From Zeus faber (lineage: Eukaryota; Chordata; Actinopteri; Zeiformes; Zeidae), in NCBI GenBank assembly GCA_960531495.1, contig OY482850.1, forward strand, positions 3,107,584 through 3,171,583: a DNA stretch of 64,000 nt, written 5' to 3'. A program made the translations under genes and the position numbers. Of the stretch, positions 21,420 through 34,076 are shown one piece after another. Below the pieces are notes generated by a model that ran no database searches, was not told the origin of the DNA, and worked only from the letters and a program-made list of their open reading frames with translations. How positions within the stretch are numbered: the stretch's first letter is position 1; every line of letters begins with the position of its first letter.

Positions 21420-23135
21420 AAGAAGAAAGAAGGCAGAAAGTCAGATAGAGCCAGATGACTCAGATGCAGAGAGAGCCAAAGAAGAGCCGGGAGAGAGAGA
21501 GAGAGAATAGTAAGACTGGTCGGTTGGAGAGACTAGTTTGAAGAGTGAAGGCACAGTTGTGCAGGAAGATGGAAGTTGTGAGGCTGAGGGGAACACTGGA
21601 CCATCAGGTTTGTGATGGTGAATAGGTCTGTGGCTGCTTATAAAGCAGTCCAATTAGTCAACATAATATTGAGCTTTTGATATAGATATCACATTGATAT
21701 CAGAAGTTGTCTGATTACTATGGTATAATGTGTCTAAAATGACTCAAATAGGAAGCTTTTCATGTTAGTATTTTTTTTTTCCTCCACAGATATCAGCAAA
21801 TGTAGAGATGATCCACCGATGCAGCCAGTCTGGAAGATGTTCCCAAGGACTCTGATGGGGGGCAGGAGAAGGAACTTCACGGCAGCTTGGTACAATATCC
21901 ACCCCTGGTTTGAATATTAAAAAAAAAATTGTTACACCTACAGACATTTTAGCCTCCGAAAAGCTCACAGACAGAATTTGACTATCTGGAGTCAACAACT
22001 GAAAGGAGGCTACTTACAAAGAGCTGGTATTGGCAGTTTATGCAAAGTCTGAGCGGCACAAACAAGCAATCATTGCATGGAGGGACTCCCAGAAAGCTGT
22101 CAAAACTAATGCAACACTGGTAAATGCCCTAAACAAGGAACACAGTGGGAAAGAGGTTTAAGCATGACAAAACTATGAAAAAAGGTTGACTTACATTCAT
22201 AATGCAAAATACACAAGCAAAGCAATTCAGAATGCGGTTCTGAGTTAGTTAGCAGACATGGGTTGAACAAAAAATATTGAAGAAGACAGTCAGCATTATG
22301 GCTGATGAAACAAAAGATTTTAACATTTTAGAAAGCAACAGATACCTCTAGTACTAAACTACTATTTCAGTGGAGTAAGAGTTTTCTCTACTTGAAGAAA
22401 CAAAACTTCTCCCAGATGCTACAGTGTTTATCCCTTGACCTCTCAAAGACTGTTGATTTAGGTGAAGCCTTAGTTTGCACTTTGAGTGACTACAGAGATG
22501 ATTAATGTTTTGACAACAAATGGAATCAAGTGTTGAACACAGCTGAGCAAGGGAATACTGCATTACAGCCCCCTGCAAAACAACAAAACAAATTAAGCTC
22601 TTAACTTTGTGGAGACTGTACTCTGTGTACTACTGTAGGTCAGAGAAGGTCAGTTGAAGAACTAAATCGAGTTTTGGTACAGCTTTTTACCCTGTCTTAG
22701 ATCAAATACTCAATGAGCTTAACAGACGGTTCTCTAGCAAAAACTGTGACATAATGAATGATATCCAACCCTAAACCCCAGAAGTGATGCATGCGGCTCT
22801 GTTTTCATTTGCTAGAATGTACAGTATGAATCAAATATTGAGGATTTCGGGCATGAACAAATCAACATCAACATTCAGAATAAATTTACAAAGGAAAATA
22901 CAGAATGGCATGAAGAGAAGCCTCTAATGTGGTAGAGCTGGCACTATTCATTGAGCCTCAAAGATTTTCTTTTAGCTCTTCAAACTGTGCAAAGAGTTCT
23001 TCTGCACTAAAGCTGGTGAAAACGTATCCATAGCAGATTAAATGAGATGAGAGGCAGATAAGAGAATGAGCAATTTAGGTGTACGTATTGAGTGAAGGAG
23101 GGCAAAGGCCTTGAATCGAGATCAATTTCATCAAT
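21420..23135 (+). pseudogene. hAT transposase pseudogene (TTF/ZMYM-type), with one intron
   Basis: A ZMYM1-like hAT transposase can be followed in broken frames. The acidic N-terminal exon ends near 21607 and joins exon 2 at 21790; the intron is GT...CACAG with a T-rich acceptor, and codon phase is kept. Exon 2 opens with DISKCRDDPPMQPVWKMFPR, the TTF-type zinc-finger start. Further on are SERHKQAIIAWRDSQKA (about 22045-22095) and NAKYTSKAIQNAV. Near 22930 lies NVVELALFIEP, the C-terminal dimerisation region. Stops occur throughout and parts of the catalytic core are missing, so it is dead. These motifs are my recollection of the family. Confidence 0.75.
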
Positions 23136-23138
23136 CAA

Positions 23139-23480
23139 GGGGAGGATGTACTTCCTGTGCCAGCTGGTGAAGCTTAACCTGCCTCACAAGCTGTTGGTGC
23201 AGTTTTACTCAGCTGTGAATAAGTCTGTCGTCAGTGTGGTTTGGCATTGTCACTAAACGGGACACACACCGGCTGCAGCCCATCATCAGGTCTGCAGAAA
23301 GGATTATTCCTCACTCCAAGATATTCACTACCAGAGCAAGGAAGTGGGCGGGGAAGATCATTGCCGATGACCGTGGCCATCACATCTTTGACTCCTCCCC
23401 TCGCTTCAGAGCACTGCATGCCAGAACCTCCATGTACAGGAATAACTTCTTACCTCATGCTTCCCTCACATATCTAGAGA
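23139..23480 (+). mobile_element. L2-like LINE fragment (RT C-terminus)
   Basis: Broken frames read CQLVKLNLPHKLLVQFYSAV, then RSAERI, then RARKWAGKIIAD and RTSMYRNNFLPHA. These correspond in order to the end of the L2 ORF (RQLRKF…, RSAERI…, RNSFFPQA). It abuts the hAT pseudogene. It diverges clearly from the L2 copies at 39-41, 46-48 and 63 kb, so it is a separate, older family. Confidence 0.75.
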
Positions 23481-23580
23481 GCGAGAGAGAGAATTAAATA
23501 CCACAAAAATGCAAAACAATACTGGAGGTGTCCTTTAAAACCAATTATCCATTTCACTTTTACCCATGGGTTGACAATAA

Positions 23581-23593
23581 TGTGTGTATGTGT

Positions 23594-23666
<73 letters not shown>
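23581..23666. repeat. (GT)n microsatellite
   Basis: A GT run with two early GTATG interruptions. Confidence 0.95.
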
Positions 23667-23668
<2 letters not shown>

Positions 23669-23856
23669 AGGTGGCTGTAGGTACATGTGTCCCTGCCAGA
23701 TTTCTTAGTCTATTTCATCTCCATCCACATTTCTTTTCCACCCCGCCCCTCCCAGCCAACCCCCCCCATGTGTTTTTCTATATATAGCTATCGTTCTATC
23801 TTTTTAATCACGCTGTCTCATAGGAGGGCCATTCAATCAATGGCACACCTTTCCAT

Positions 23857-23857
<1 letters not shown>

Positions 23858-23921
<64 letters not shown>

Positions 23922-23957
23922 ACACACACACACACATGCACACACACACACACACAC
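23858..23957. repeat. (CA)n microsatellite
   Basis: A CA run with single ATA and ATG interruptions. It lies only 190 bp from the GT run, so the two can pair as inverted repeats. Confidence 0.95.
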
Positions 23958-24657
23958 CAGTCATGTACAGTGCACTCAGATTTACAAATATGCCCTCACA
24001 TGCTTCCTAAACACCTCAGTTCTCACCATGTATCACTTCATAACCCCACACATTGCTCCGGCCAAAGTTTTCACTCAAGTTCAATCGATTGAAAGCTCTG
24101 CAGCATTCAAAAGTTGGAAAGTTGTTGGAGATGAACAGCAAATAAATAAAAGGAAGTCTTTATAGTTTCAGTGTTCAGTATGTGTTAGTGTGCAGAGGTC
24201 GACTGTGCATGATGACGTTGATGACGTTTTTTTGAATTACCTGCTAACAAATAGTTGAGGGGGATACCCTATCATTTGGGGTAAATTGGCTTTTGTCTAT
24301 CTTACCCAGATTTAGAAAAGAAGGTGAATACCAATTTGATCCCTGTGTGTCAAGTAGCCCAGCTGCTGTGCAGTAACTATCAAAAACATAAACATAATAT
24401 GTTGAGTTGACCCAAACTAGAGTAAATTCAATCACTACCGTCCCTGACTTGGTTTTTAGATCATTTGAATCGCATGCAGCACTTTAGAGGAATTATTTTT
24501 GTTGATTCACAATGCCTTGCCCTCTCAGAAACAATCTTCCAGCGTCATTACTCCAAGAGATTGGTCTGTGTTCAGTGAATCGTTGAGTTGTGTAAACTGT
24601 TGTACATCATCTGCCATTGTCACAATACAGAAATCAAAACCAACTCTAAATTACACT
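23958..24657. other. Unassigned sequence
   Basis: No coding or repeat feature recognised. Confidence 0.4.
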
Positions 24658-24673
24658 TAACAGCTTTTGTGAT
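24658..24673. repeat. 16-bp target-site duplication, left
   Basis: TAACAGCTTTTGTGAT is repeated exactly at 26732-26747 and brackets the RTE-like LINE. Confidence 0.9.
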
Positions 24674-26731
24674 CTTCTTCTTCTTTCGGCTGCTCCCGTT
24701 AGGGGTTGAGCTGTCTTGGAATATGTGGCGTCCCAAGAAAGTACCCATTGTATAAGATAATTATGAACAGACGGTGCCAGGGGTCTCAAGAGGGAGAGAG
24801 AGCCCATTGTCAGGGGTCCCGGTGATAAGAGAGGTGAAAATGTGAACGGTGACCTATGTAGGGGAATCAGATGGTCACCGTTGTCTTTGGGCAAACATAA
24901 AAGACTCCCCCGAGTTTCATTCGGCAGAGAATCCATTCGGCTCGGTTCTCTCCTAGACATCCATGGCAAGTCTAGTCTGATGCTATTCTTTTGTAGTAAA
25001 CCTATTATTTTACTCAAGTCAGCGTCAGCGGGTCTCTCCTTCTTCATCAATACATCAAATTCATGAAGAAACTACAGGGTCACCACAGCGGATCATCTGC
25101 CTCCAATACCTTCTGTTCTGCGCATCTTCCTCCCTCACCACATCCATAAACCTTTTCTTTGGCCTTCCTCTTTTCCTCTTGCCTGGCAGCTCCATCCTCA
25201 GCAACCTACACACGTGTCAAAACCATTTCAATCTCGCCTCTCTCACTTTTACACCAAACTCTCCAACCTGAGCTGTCCCTCTAATGTACTCATTCTTAAT
25301 CCTGTCCATCCTTGTCACTCCCAATGAAAATCTCAACATCCTAAACTCTGCCACCTCCAGTTCAGCCACCTTTCTCTTTCTTCTGTTTCTTTCTTTCTGC
25401 CTTTTTGTCAGTGCCACAGCCTCTAAACCGTGCAACATAGCTGGTTTCACTACTGTCCTGTAGACCTTCCCCTTCACTCTTGCTGGAACCCTTCTGTCAC
25501 AGATCACTCCGGACACTCTTCTCCAACCACTCCATCATGTCTGTACTCTCTTCTTCACCTCTCTCCCGCACTCTCCGCTGCGTTGGATGGTCAACCCCAA
25601 GTACTTGAACCCATCTGCCTCCACCTCCACTCCTCGCATTCTCAGCTTTTCGCTGCCCTCCCTCCCATTCAGGCACATGTATTCTGTCTTACTCCTGCTG
25701 ACTTTCATTCCCCTTCTCTCTAATGCATGTCTCCACTTCTCCAGGCTCTCCTCAACCTGCTCCCTACTTTTGCTACAGATCACAATGTCATCTACGAACA
25801 TCATAGTCTACGGAGACTCCTCCCTAATTTCATCTGTTAACCTGTCCATTACCATTGCAAACAAGAAAAACTGCATCTGTAGTATTCTTTCCTGGCATGA
25901 ACCCATACTGCTGCTCGCTGATCCCTACCTCTCCTCTTAACCTAGCCTCCACTACCCTTTCCCATAGCTTCATGCGGTTGCTGATCAACTTTATTCCCCT
26001 GTAGTTAATACAGCTCTGTACGACTCCCTTATTCTTGAAGATTGAGAACAGTACACTTCTTCTCCACTCCTCCGCCATCCTTTCCCTTTCCAGGATGGTG
26101 TTAAACAGTCTCGTTAGAAACGCCACTGCCTTCTCAACAAATCATTTCCATGCTGCCCTAGGTATGTCATATGGGCCAACTGCCTTCCACTCTTCATCTT
26201 CTTTAATGGTGTTCTCACCAAATCTTTGCTAATCTGCTGCACTTCCTGATCCACTATCGCCACATCATCCACTCTTCTCTACCACTTATTCCTCTCCTTG
26301 ACACCATACCTACCCATCACCTTCTCATCACCTATGTCTCTGATCCCTTCGCCAACATGCCCATTGAGATCTGCTCCAATGACCACTCTCTCTCCCTTGG
26401 GGACGCTCTCCACCACTACATCCAACTCACTAAAGAATTCTTCTTTCTCTTCCATCTCACACCCAACTTGGGGAGCATATGCATAGAGTACATTCGTTAT
26501 CACACCATCAATTTCCAGCTTCATGCTCATCACTCTGTCCGACACTCTCGTCACCTCCAAAACACTCTTGAAATATTCTTCCTTCAAGACTATCCCTCCC
26601 CCATGTCTCCTGCTATCCACTCCGTGGTAGAACAGTTTGTAACCGGCTCCAAACTCCTGGCCTTACTCCCATTCCACCTGGTCTCTTGAACACATAGTAC
26701 ATCTACCTTCCTTCTCTCCATTATGTCCGCC
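24674..26731 (-). mobile_element. RTE-like LINE, 5'-truncated, internally deleted, with TSD
   Basis: On the minus strand the insertion begins inside the AP-endonuclease domain. It includes the segment VVIGADLNGHVGEG (26279-26620), then RT parts LFNTILERERM and GISEQQYGFMPG (25830-26126), the catalytic box FVDDIVICS with KTEYMCLNGREG (25535-25804), and the C-terminal VYRTVVKPAMLHGLE (25217-25516). It ends in a short (GAA)n-type tail. The endonuclease breaks off after GVKERN, and RT jumps from the FMPG motif to a position past motif A, so two internal deletions are present. The exact 16-bp duplication shows insertion by target-primed reverse transcription. The solo LTR at 24707-25076 interrupts it. 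Confidence 0.85.
24707..25076. repeat. Solo LTR nested in the RTE-like LINE
   Basis: Starts TGAGCTGTCTTGG and ends ...GAAGAAACTACA. GGGT flanks both ends (24703-24706 and 25077-25080), a 4-bp duplication, and removing the LTR plus one GGGT restores continuous LINE 3' sequence. A related LTR lies at 58998-59458 with the shared blocks CCCATTGTATAAG and CAGACATCCATGGCAAGTCT. No internal retroviral sequence remains. Confidence 0.85.
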
Positions 26732-26747
26732 TAACAGCTTTTGTGAT
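26732..26747. repeat. 16-bp target-site duplication, right
   Basis: Exact copy of 24658-24673. Confidence 0.9.
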
Positions 26748-26828
26748 ACCGTATAATTTTCTTTGTCCACACCCAGTCGTGCGGCAGGTACTCCAAACTC
26801 GCCAACCTTATTCACATGGTCTTCCATG

Positions 26829-27376
26829 CAGGGCTTAAAATTGGCACCGGCCAACCTGCCAAATGCTGGTAAAAATTAGCTGTGTCAGGTAACACTATCA
26901 CGTTACTAGCCAACTCGGTGGATGATTAATTTCAAATATTAAGTTTTGAAGTGAGATGAAGCCGCAATTCTCATTTCCCTGATATTACAATTCCCATGAA
27001 CTCTGGGTTATGCGAGTGATACAACCATTCTCTGGCTCCGGCACTGCAAGCAAATGATCTCTGCCGCAAATTCTCAAGTTTGTTTGATGGACCGAGACAT
27101 TATAGACATTTTTGATTAATTATTCATTATGTGGAGATATATAACCGGGGCAAGAAAGCCTGAAGAGAACGTTTAATGAAAAATGGAAAAATCAGTCAAA
27201 GTAAAACAAAAAAAAGGTACTGATTTGAATATCCCTGGTTTAATGCAGGACTAGGGCTTTTTTAAGCCACAGTGGTATTTCAAGAATAGGGTTTTGGCTA
27301 GTGGGGCCTAAACTGAGTGGCTGGTAACTTTAAAATCTAGTGGCTGGTGAACCAAAAAGTTAATTTCAACCCTACC
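26829..27376. mobile_element. Candidate non-autonomous element with imperfect inverted ends
   Basis: The left end GGGCTTAAAATTGGCACC… and the reverse complement of the right end (GGGTTGAAATTAACTTTTTG…) share several blocks including GCTGGT and TAAAA. No internal protein is seen and no target duplication is clear. Confidence 0.25.
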
Positions 27377-29769
27377 TTTCATGTGAACGACCAATGGATG
27401 TCATCATCATGACCTCAACACTACATGGTTTGACGGTCCCCCATCTACAGAAACTGTCCAATCCAGTCAGAAGGCGCAAAGACATCCAGGGCCTAAACTC
27501 AAACTTTTAGACCGTTTTAATATCTGTCTATACTACACGTCAAAAGCACTTTCTGTCAACTTTTCAGTACGTTGAACATCGATCAATCCAATCGGGTGTC
27601 CTGTCTTAATATCGTTGGCATTAGGGAGGTTGGTTATAATATAATATTAATATCATTACGATAAGGATTGTTACATTTCGAATTCTGCTGCAAACTAAAA
27701 CCAGAAATGACACGGACTCCATCTATCATACTGGACAAAACCCCTGTGTATTGAGGTTTACCATATACTGTATATTGTAGCTGTATCTTTTCCGGAGGGA
27801 TTGCACATCGTCCAGATTCAGCTTGAATCATTAGCTGCTAATGTGTTTCAGCATGTCTCTCTTGCTGCATAGCTTTGGGAAATATTGTTTAATCTCTGGT
27901 CTCATGCTGGGTTCCCCCAGGGAGGCTGATGGCTCGCAATCTCCCAATATAATTACTGGTGGCTCTGGCACAAGCTGGAACAGAACTCTGCCATCAATTA
28001 CAACTCAGGTAACCCGTTAGAAGTATTTTGTACCGCCAGCGCACATCATTATGACCATAATACTACATTTTAAGCCAGGACAAACAAAAAGATTTTCTAT
28101 TCCCCTTTATAGGGCTGGCGCGTCTCAAAAGAGGCTGGGCGGCAAGAAATCACATTTCTGTACAGTCGTTCCCTCGTTTTTGACACTGAGACACTGAGAA
28201 AATCAAATCAGTGCCTCTACGGATTAGGATCAAATTATGGTGCTGGCACCCGTGTGTAAATGTGAACACTCATCTTCTTGATAAACATCAGAGAAAACAG
28301 TTAGATTTTAAAAAGCTGCACAGGTTTCTATTCGGCGGGAGTAACAATGTCACAATATTAGCACATTGAAATCCTCATTTGTATCGCAAAGTATGTCAGC
28401 ACGTCTCTCTCTCTCTTTCTCTATTTGGAGGAATGGAAAGATATTATTTTAATTCTTGACACAGGGTTTCCTGGTGGCACACCATCTTAAACCCTTTTGT
28501 AAACACCTGCTGACCAATCCCCAAATTTTACTCGACTAAGATACAAGATATTTACATATAAGTAATGCGAGTAGTAAATTAAAGTTTTTTTTTTTATTAT
28601 CAAATTGACCAAGCCAATTTCTAGTAATTATATTTATTGTCATCATTATAACTTGGGTTTCACAAATAATATAACGTTTTTACAAATGTGAAATAGGGTT
28701 TTACATGCTGTTTAATATTAATACAATAATACAAACCATTTAACATGTGTTTTCATTGAAGTTCCGCCATGCACCAGTTGTCTACTGAAAATTTGGAGGT
28801 TTTCGAATGTGACTCATTCAAACGTGAGGTTCAGCTCACTTTCAGCTGATTACATAAAATAAAAAAGACAACTGTTCTAGCGTTAATGGTTGGAGTTTAC
28901 TTAATATTATTTTTTCTTCTAAAATACATTTAAAAAAAATTCAGAAAGATTATTTGGACATGAAAAAGATTGCCGGACCCCCTGCAGTATCCCTGGTTGA
29001 AGAACATTACGTTACAAGTTACACTGAGCATGTTAAACAATTAAGGACATACAAATGATTTTCGTTGAAAATAATTGATTTTCATGTTGTGTTACAGAGT
29101 TTAAACAGTGCATTATAGTTTTTGAGTTCCCTACAAATACTCTCGGTAAGGGAGGGGTGTGCCGGTGTCAGGGGTTTCAGATTTAGTATGTCATTAATTT
29201 TGTATTTTCTTGTTCTAATGAGATAGGTTGTATTTTGACTGTTAAACAGTATTAGTAATAATTATGTAATTATAAATGGTAAACCATATGCATTTTCAAT
29301 TAACTGATTCATTTGATAGAGCTCACCCCTGTAGTGAGCAAGGTGAAGCCCAGAGCAGAATGACTGGAGCGATTTCTTTGCTTTTTAAACAGTTCAATGG
29401 TTCCATCCTGAGGGGAAAGGTTTGGACACGCTGCTCAAATACGTGCCATAAGTTGCCATATCCAGTGTGAGTTATTTTTCTCAGTTGTACATACTCTTTG
29501 TGTTTTTCAAATTTTTGGGACTAGTTTTGTATTTTGCACCTGTAAATAAACATAGGACTTCACTCCACACATGCTGCTTGCCACTGCCTCCTATTTTTTA
29601 CTGTGTGGCCAAGCACAAAGCTCTATTATTATTATGTAATGTTATTGGTATCAATATATATTAAATAATTATCTAATAATATTTATATTGTGTTATTATT
29701 ATTTATTTATTTATTTTACAATAACAACCATATATAGATATATGTTTTTTATTGTTAACAATGTTATTG

Positions 29770-29774
<5 letters not shown>
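27377..29774. other. Unassigned AT-rich sequence
   Basis: No exon, RNA gene or known transposon protein recognised in 2.4 kb. Confidence 0.4.

Positions 29775-29833
<59 letters not shown>
29775..29833. repeat. (AT)n microsatellite
   Basis: A pure AT run followed by a TTG run near 29850. Confidence 0.95.
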
Positions 29834-29838
<5 letters not shown>

Positions 29839-31241
29839 TATATTATATTGTTGTTGTTGTTGTTGTGATTGTTATTATTTGTAGCAGTATTATTGTATTG
29901 ACTCAGTACACACTATTTTTTATTATTATTATTACTATTTATAGTAAGTTGAGTCCAAAATTGCAAGTTATTAATCTTTCTCTTTTAAAAAGAAATATAA
30001 ATCTAATATAACAGCAAATTAATAAACAGCAACAATAGACAAAATAAAATGGGTGTTGGGAAGGGCACAATATCCTCGATTTTTATTTTTGAATATCTTT
30101 CTAAGCCTTAAATGGCAAACGCAGAGAGGGCCCGGCCTGCTGAGGTACACAAACGGTTCCAAATAAGTGTTGGTTACTTCATATGGCTGCTGGGTTCAGA
30201 GGAAAGATTACATCTTACTACATGAATCACAGAGCCTCCCTCAGGCAGTGGGCCTTACCCTAGCTAGGTGGAGAGGCTTTCAGACTACTAAATAATTCAC
30301 TAATCACAAATCACTGGTTTCATTCCATGCTCTCCAGTTTCAAATTTCCCTCTTTATTTATTTTTAAACCAGATATGAGTCACACGGGGACACAAAGGGA
30401 CCCCAGTATATCTAACTACCCCCCCCCCCCCATACCCCATGCAACCATACATTCTCCCTGTCTCTCTCTCTCTCTTGCTACCATCGTTCCTCACTCCATC
30501 ATTCTTTCACTTATAACTCTACTGGGTGAAAGAAGAATGTGTTCCCTGCCATGGCTTGGTTTTGTAAGAGTAGTCTGAATTATGTGTATTACACACATTA
30601 ATACCACGATGAATCGATTCTGTCTGAGCTGGAGAGTCATGAGGAAAACACACCCTCATGAGCACATGCCACAAACACAAACATAAGTCTGCAGCCACTC
30701 GATATCTGTGATATTATTTTCAGCAAGGGCGATGACTCAATCCCAAGCGGTTCATGTTTCGTATAATGTGCGGTACTTTCACTTGTATCTCTTTGAATGA
30801 CCTGAAAGCCATTTATCCTCATCATTTTTTAATTTTTTCCTAGCTCCATCCATCCTTCATCCATCCATCCATCATCCATCCATCCATTCATCCATCCACA
30901 CACACTTGAGGTCATTGTGTGGATGGACGATGGGTAGTTGATTAAATAAAGAACCATGATGGGTTTCCACCCAATGAACGAAAATACTTTACTTTGCAAT
31001 TGTGTATCCATTTGTTTATCATTAAGCCAATCTCAAACTTGATGACTTTTCTTAATGTGAGGTTATTATAGCTTTTTTTCCATTTTTCAAGGTTTAATTA
31101 AATGTTTTTAAACTGTTTATAAACTGTTGTTTATACAGTGTATATTCGATTTTTCTTTTTTTTTTTTGTTTATTTAATTGTATAGTTTTTAAAGTTTTAA
31201 TATAATGTTTATATGGTGGTATTTCCAATTCTCTAATATCA
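29834..31241. other. Unassigned sequence with a degenerate (CCAT)n tract
   Basis: The only structure seen is the CATCCATC-type repeat at 30846-30900 and a C run near 30420. Confidence 0.45.
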
Positions 31242-31299
<58 letters not shown>

Positions 31300-31300
31300 A
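31242..31300. repeat. (CTAT)n tetranucleotide microsatellite
   Basis: About 15 perfect CTAT (GATA on the other strand) units. Confidence 0.95.
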
Positions 31301-34012
31301 ATATTTTAACCTCAGAAAATGATGCAATTCTAATTTCCTAACAACTTATTTGGGGGCAGGTCTGCAGTTTTAGAAGGCATTATTTACAAACCCCAAATCT
31401 GAATGAGCTTTCATTTAAATTTCAATGACTTTGAAGACGAGGTTCTTTTCTTGGTGAGGATGGATGTGATGTTCCACAGACAATAAGAAATAAGTAAAAA
31501 ATAAAATAAATAATAATTGTAAAACAGAATTCAAAGTAGAATTTGAGAAAAAAGTATAACCATGTGTACGATCGTGTGATGTATACAAAAGCAAATGTGG
31601 TTTACTTCAAAAAAGACAAGCACTTTATTTGAGACTTGTAGGTTTTCTTTTCCAGCCCTGCTTTCTCTTGTGGATACACACACACGCACGCACACGCACA
31701 CACAGAAAACGCACACATACTGATTATACTGTAACAGTAGCTGTGTTGGTGAACGGGCCGGTGGGATTGGACAGTTAAAAGACCAATTAACCAGGCCGAT
31801 CAATAAAACTCCCTTCTGACCACCCTAATTAAGTGGCACGGAAACAGGAGAGCTCTGGGCATGTTTACTGTGCAGCTAAACACGACAGCTGCGCACGCCG
31901 GGAGAGTATGTTTTTTTTTTAACAAAGGTATTGCGGGACGGTGTGACCTGATCAAATATTCATCGTACAATGACTTTCAAGAAGTGGTGAACTGTAAGAC
32001 ACAGTTTTTTCATTTTAATTTTTTTTTAAATCCCACATTTGATACTTTTCTATAAACTGGCACTTTATGAGAAATACAATAGCCATTCATTGTATCTGCA
32101 TTATGCATCTGCTCCTCTATATACCGTTCCCATTTTTGGTGGCGAGGTCTGCCTTTCCCTGCAAGAATACAAAGATAACTGTGAAATGGGTGTATGACAT
32201 GTATGTATTTAATATAGCCATGGTCTTCAGAGGAAGGCAAAATGTCCTTCTTCAGCTATTTTCAGTTTACAAGCTTGAGGCTTTACTGTACAAGTGTAAT
32301 CATTTTTTTATTATTTAAAAATAATTATGTATACCAAAATGGATTTCCATCTGGAGTAACAACTGGTTCAGGGAGTTGGGTGTCAGCACTAGGTTAGGCT
32401 ATATCCCTCCATCTCTGACCTGTCCGGAAAGAGGAAGATAAATACAGGGGGTGGGCGATCGCCGACATGTTGCTGATTGGACTCAGCTGAATCGATTGAA
32501 CCAATCAGAGAGCACATTGTGAAGGCTGTTGAGGCTTTTCCTTTGGGGCAGAAGGGTCAACGGAAGTGTCGGCGTTTGTCTCATTCTAGGGTTATTCTAT
32601 TTCATATTTTTTATTTCTGCAGCATGTTTGCCATGCATGCTCACACACACTTCTAGCGCTTTCCTCGTGTGCCCAAGGATTCCACGTCTGAAGTACCACA
32701 GTATTTCATCAACAAAGGAGGTACAGAGGATGATGTCCCGCTCTGCTCTCTGTATTGGCTTGGTGATTACAGGGTTCACCAGCTCAGGGCAAAAGGGGGG
32801 GGTGTTTGGTGACTTTCACAGTCCCTTACATGCGTCATCCATAACAGTGCATGTCTGTGTGTGTGTGGGTGACAACCAACCCACTAACTTCAGTTGTATA
32901 CCACTATTCAGTTGTATTTATTTGTTTTTGAGCTATTTAAAGAGTCATTTCACCCCCTGGTTGGACTCCAATGACTGGTATGACTTCAGTGCCAAGAAGT
33001 GGGTGAAGAAAAGGGGTGGGGGAGTGGGTGTGTCTCCTTTGCATCCAGTAATTGTGATCACAGGGAGGGAGTTTTTTTATACGCTGCCTATTCTCTAATC
33101 TTGGAGCCACCGAAAGTACTAATCTACGTTGACGTTCTCCTAGCGTGTTTAGTGCCGATTTCGACCAGTAGGTGGCATGCTGACCCTGACATAACATAAC
33201 ATGAAATAAAACCCTTTCTGATAGACAACACTTAGATTTAATTTAAAAAGAACTTTATTTATTTAGCATCATTTGAATTTGGCGGGGTGTACAGAAAACA
33301 TACAGGTATGCTTAATGAGATAGAAATATCGGAGTGATGAGCTTGAATCTCCCAACTGGATAGAAGAGTAGAGCCCAACAGGTGGATGCAGGGGAGGTGG
33401 AGGGAGCACAGCAAGCAAGCAGGCAGCAAAGCAGGTAGGGCAGGAGGAATTGGCTGATAAAATAGGTGGGCCCATTAAGGGCGTGGAAGCCCGTGGCGCT
33501 GTTGAGTTGTTGGACAGAACTATGAACAATGTAGTTATGCCACATTCATTCGCACTCTATTTTTGAATGCTGTATAGAAATATCCAAACCACTGGGTGTT
33601 CGCTTTCGCTCTCCCTCAGTGCTGCTCAGTTATCTCAGGGCATTGATGAAAATTGTATCTCTTTTGTCACTGTTGCGATGGCTAATCGCTAACACATGGC
33701 CTTCAATTACTGCCATTTTCTGTTTGGTGAACCAAAATGAGAGGGAACATGGGAATGAAATTGGGTGCAGGAGTCTTTTAACCTCTTGGCCATGTAATGG
33801 TCCCCTAGTGGACAATCAAATATTTTAGAACCATAGAGTTTTAATGCACAGGAATAGCACGAGCAGAATAAATACGGTTAAAAAGCATTTATAACACTTA
33901 ACTCTGCGTTTTGTGAGGAAAAAGCAATGGCTTGACCGACATCAGCATTCTCCCCCTTTATTGGTCTCTTGATTATAGGGTTTAGGACCCAGTCAGCCAC
34001 TTTGGTTATCCT

Positions 34013-34013
<1 letters not shown>
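31301..34013. other. Unassigned sequence
   Basis: No supported exon. Open frames up to 189 codons (32529-33098) have no family motif and run through simple composition. One CTCF-like site is listed separately. Confidence 0.4.
33165..33177 (+). promoter_or_regulatory. CTCF-like core motif CCAGTAGGTGGCA
   Basis: Fits the published vertebrate core CCASYAGRKGGCR at every position, and the preceding CGA also fits. Occupancy cannot be judged from sequence. Confidence 0.4.

Positions 34014-34071
<58 letters not shown>
34014..34071. repeat. (CA)n microsatellite
   Basis: About 29 AC units. Confidence 0.95.

Positions 34072-34076
<5 letters not shown>

Noticed and set aside
32529-33098. 189-codon plus-strand frame
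   Set aside because: No motif, no supporting splice sites, low-complexity hydrophobic parts; it is not distinguishable from chance.
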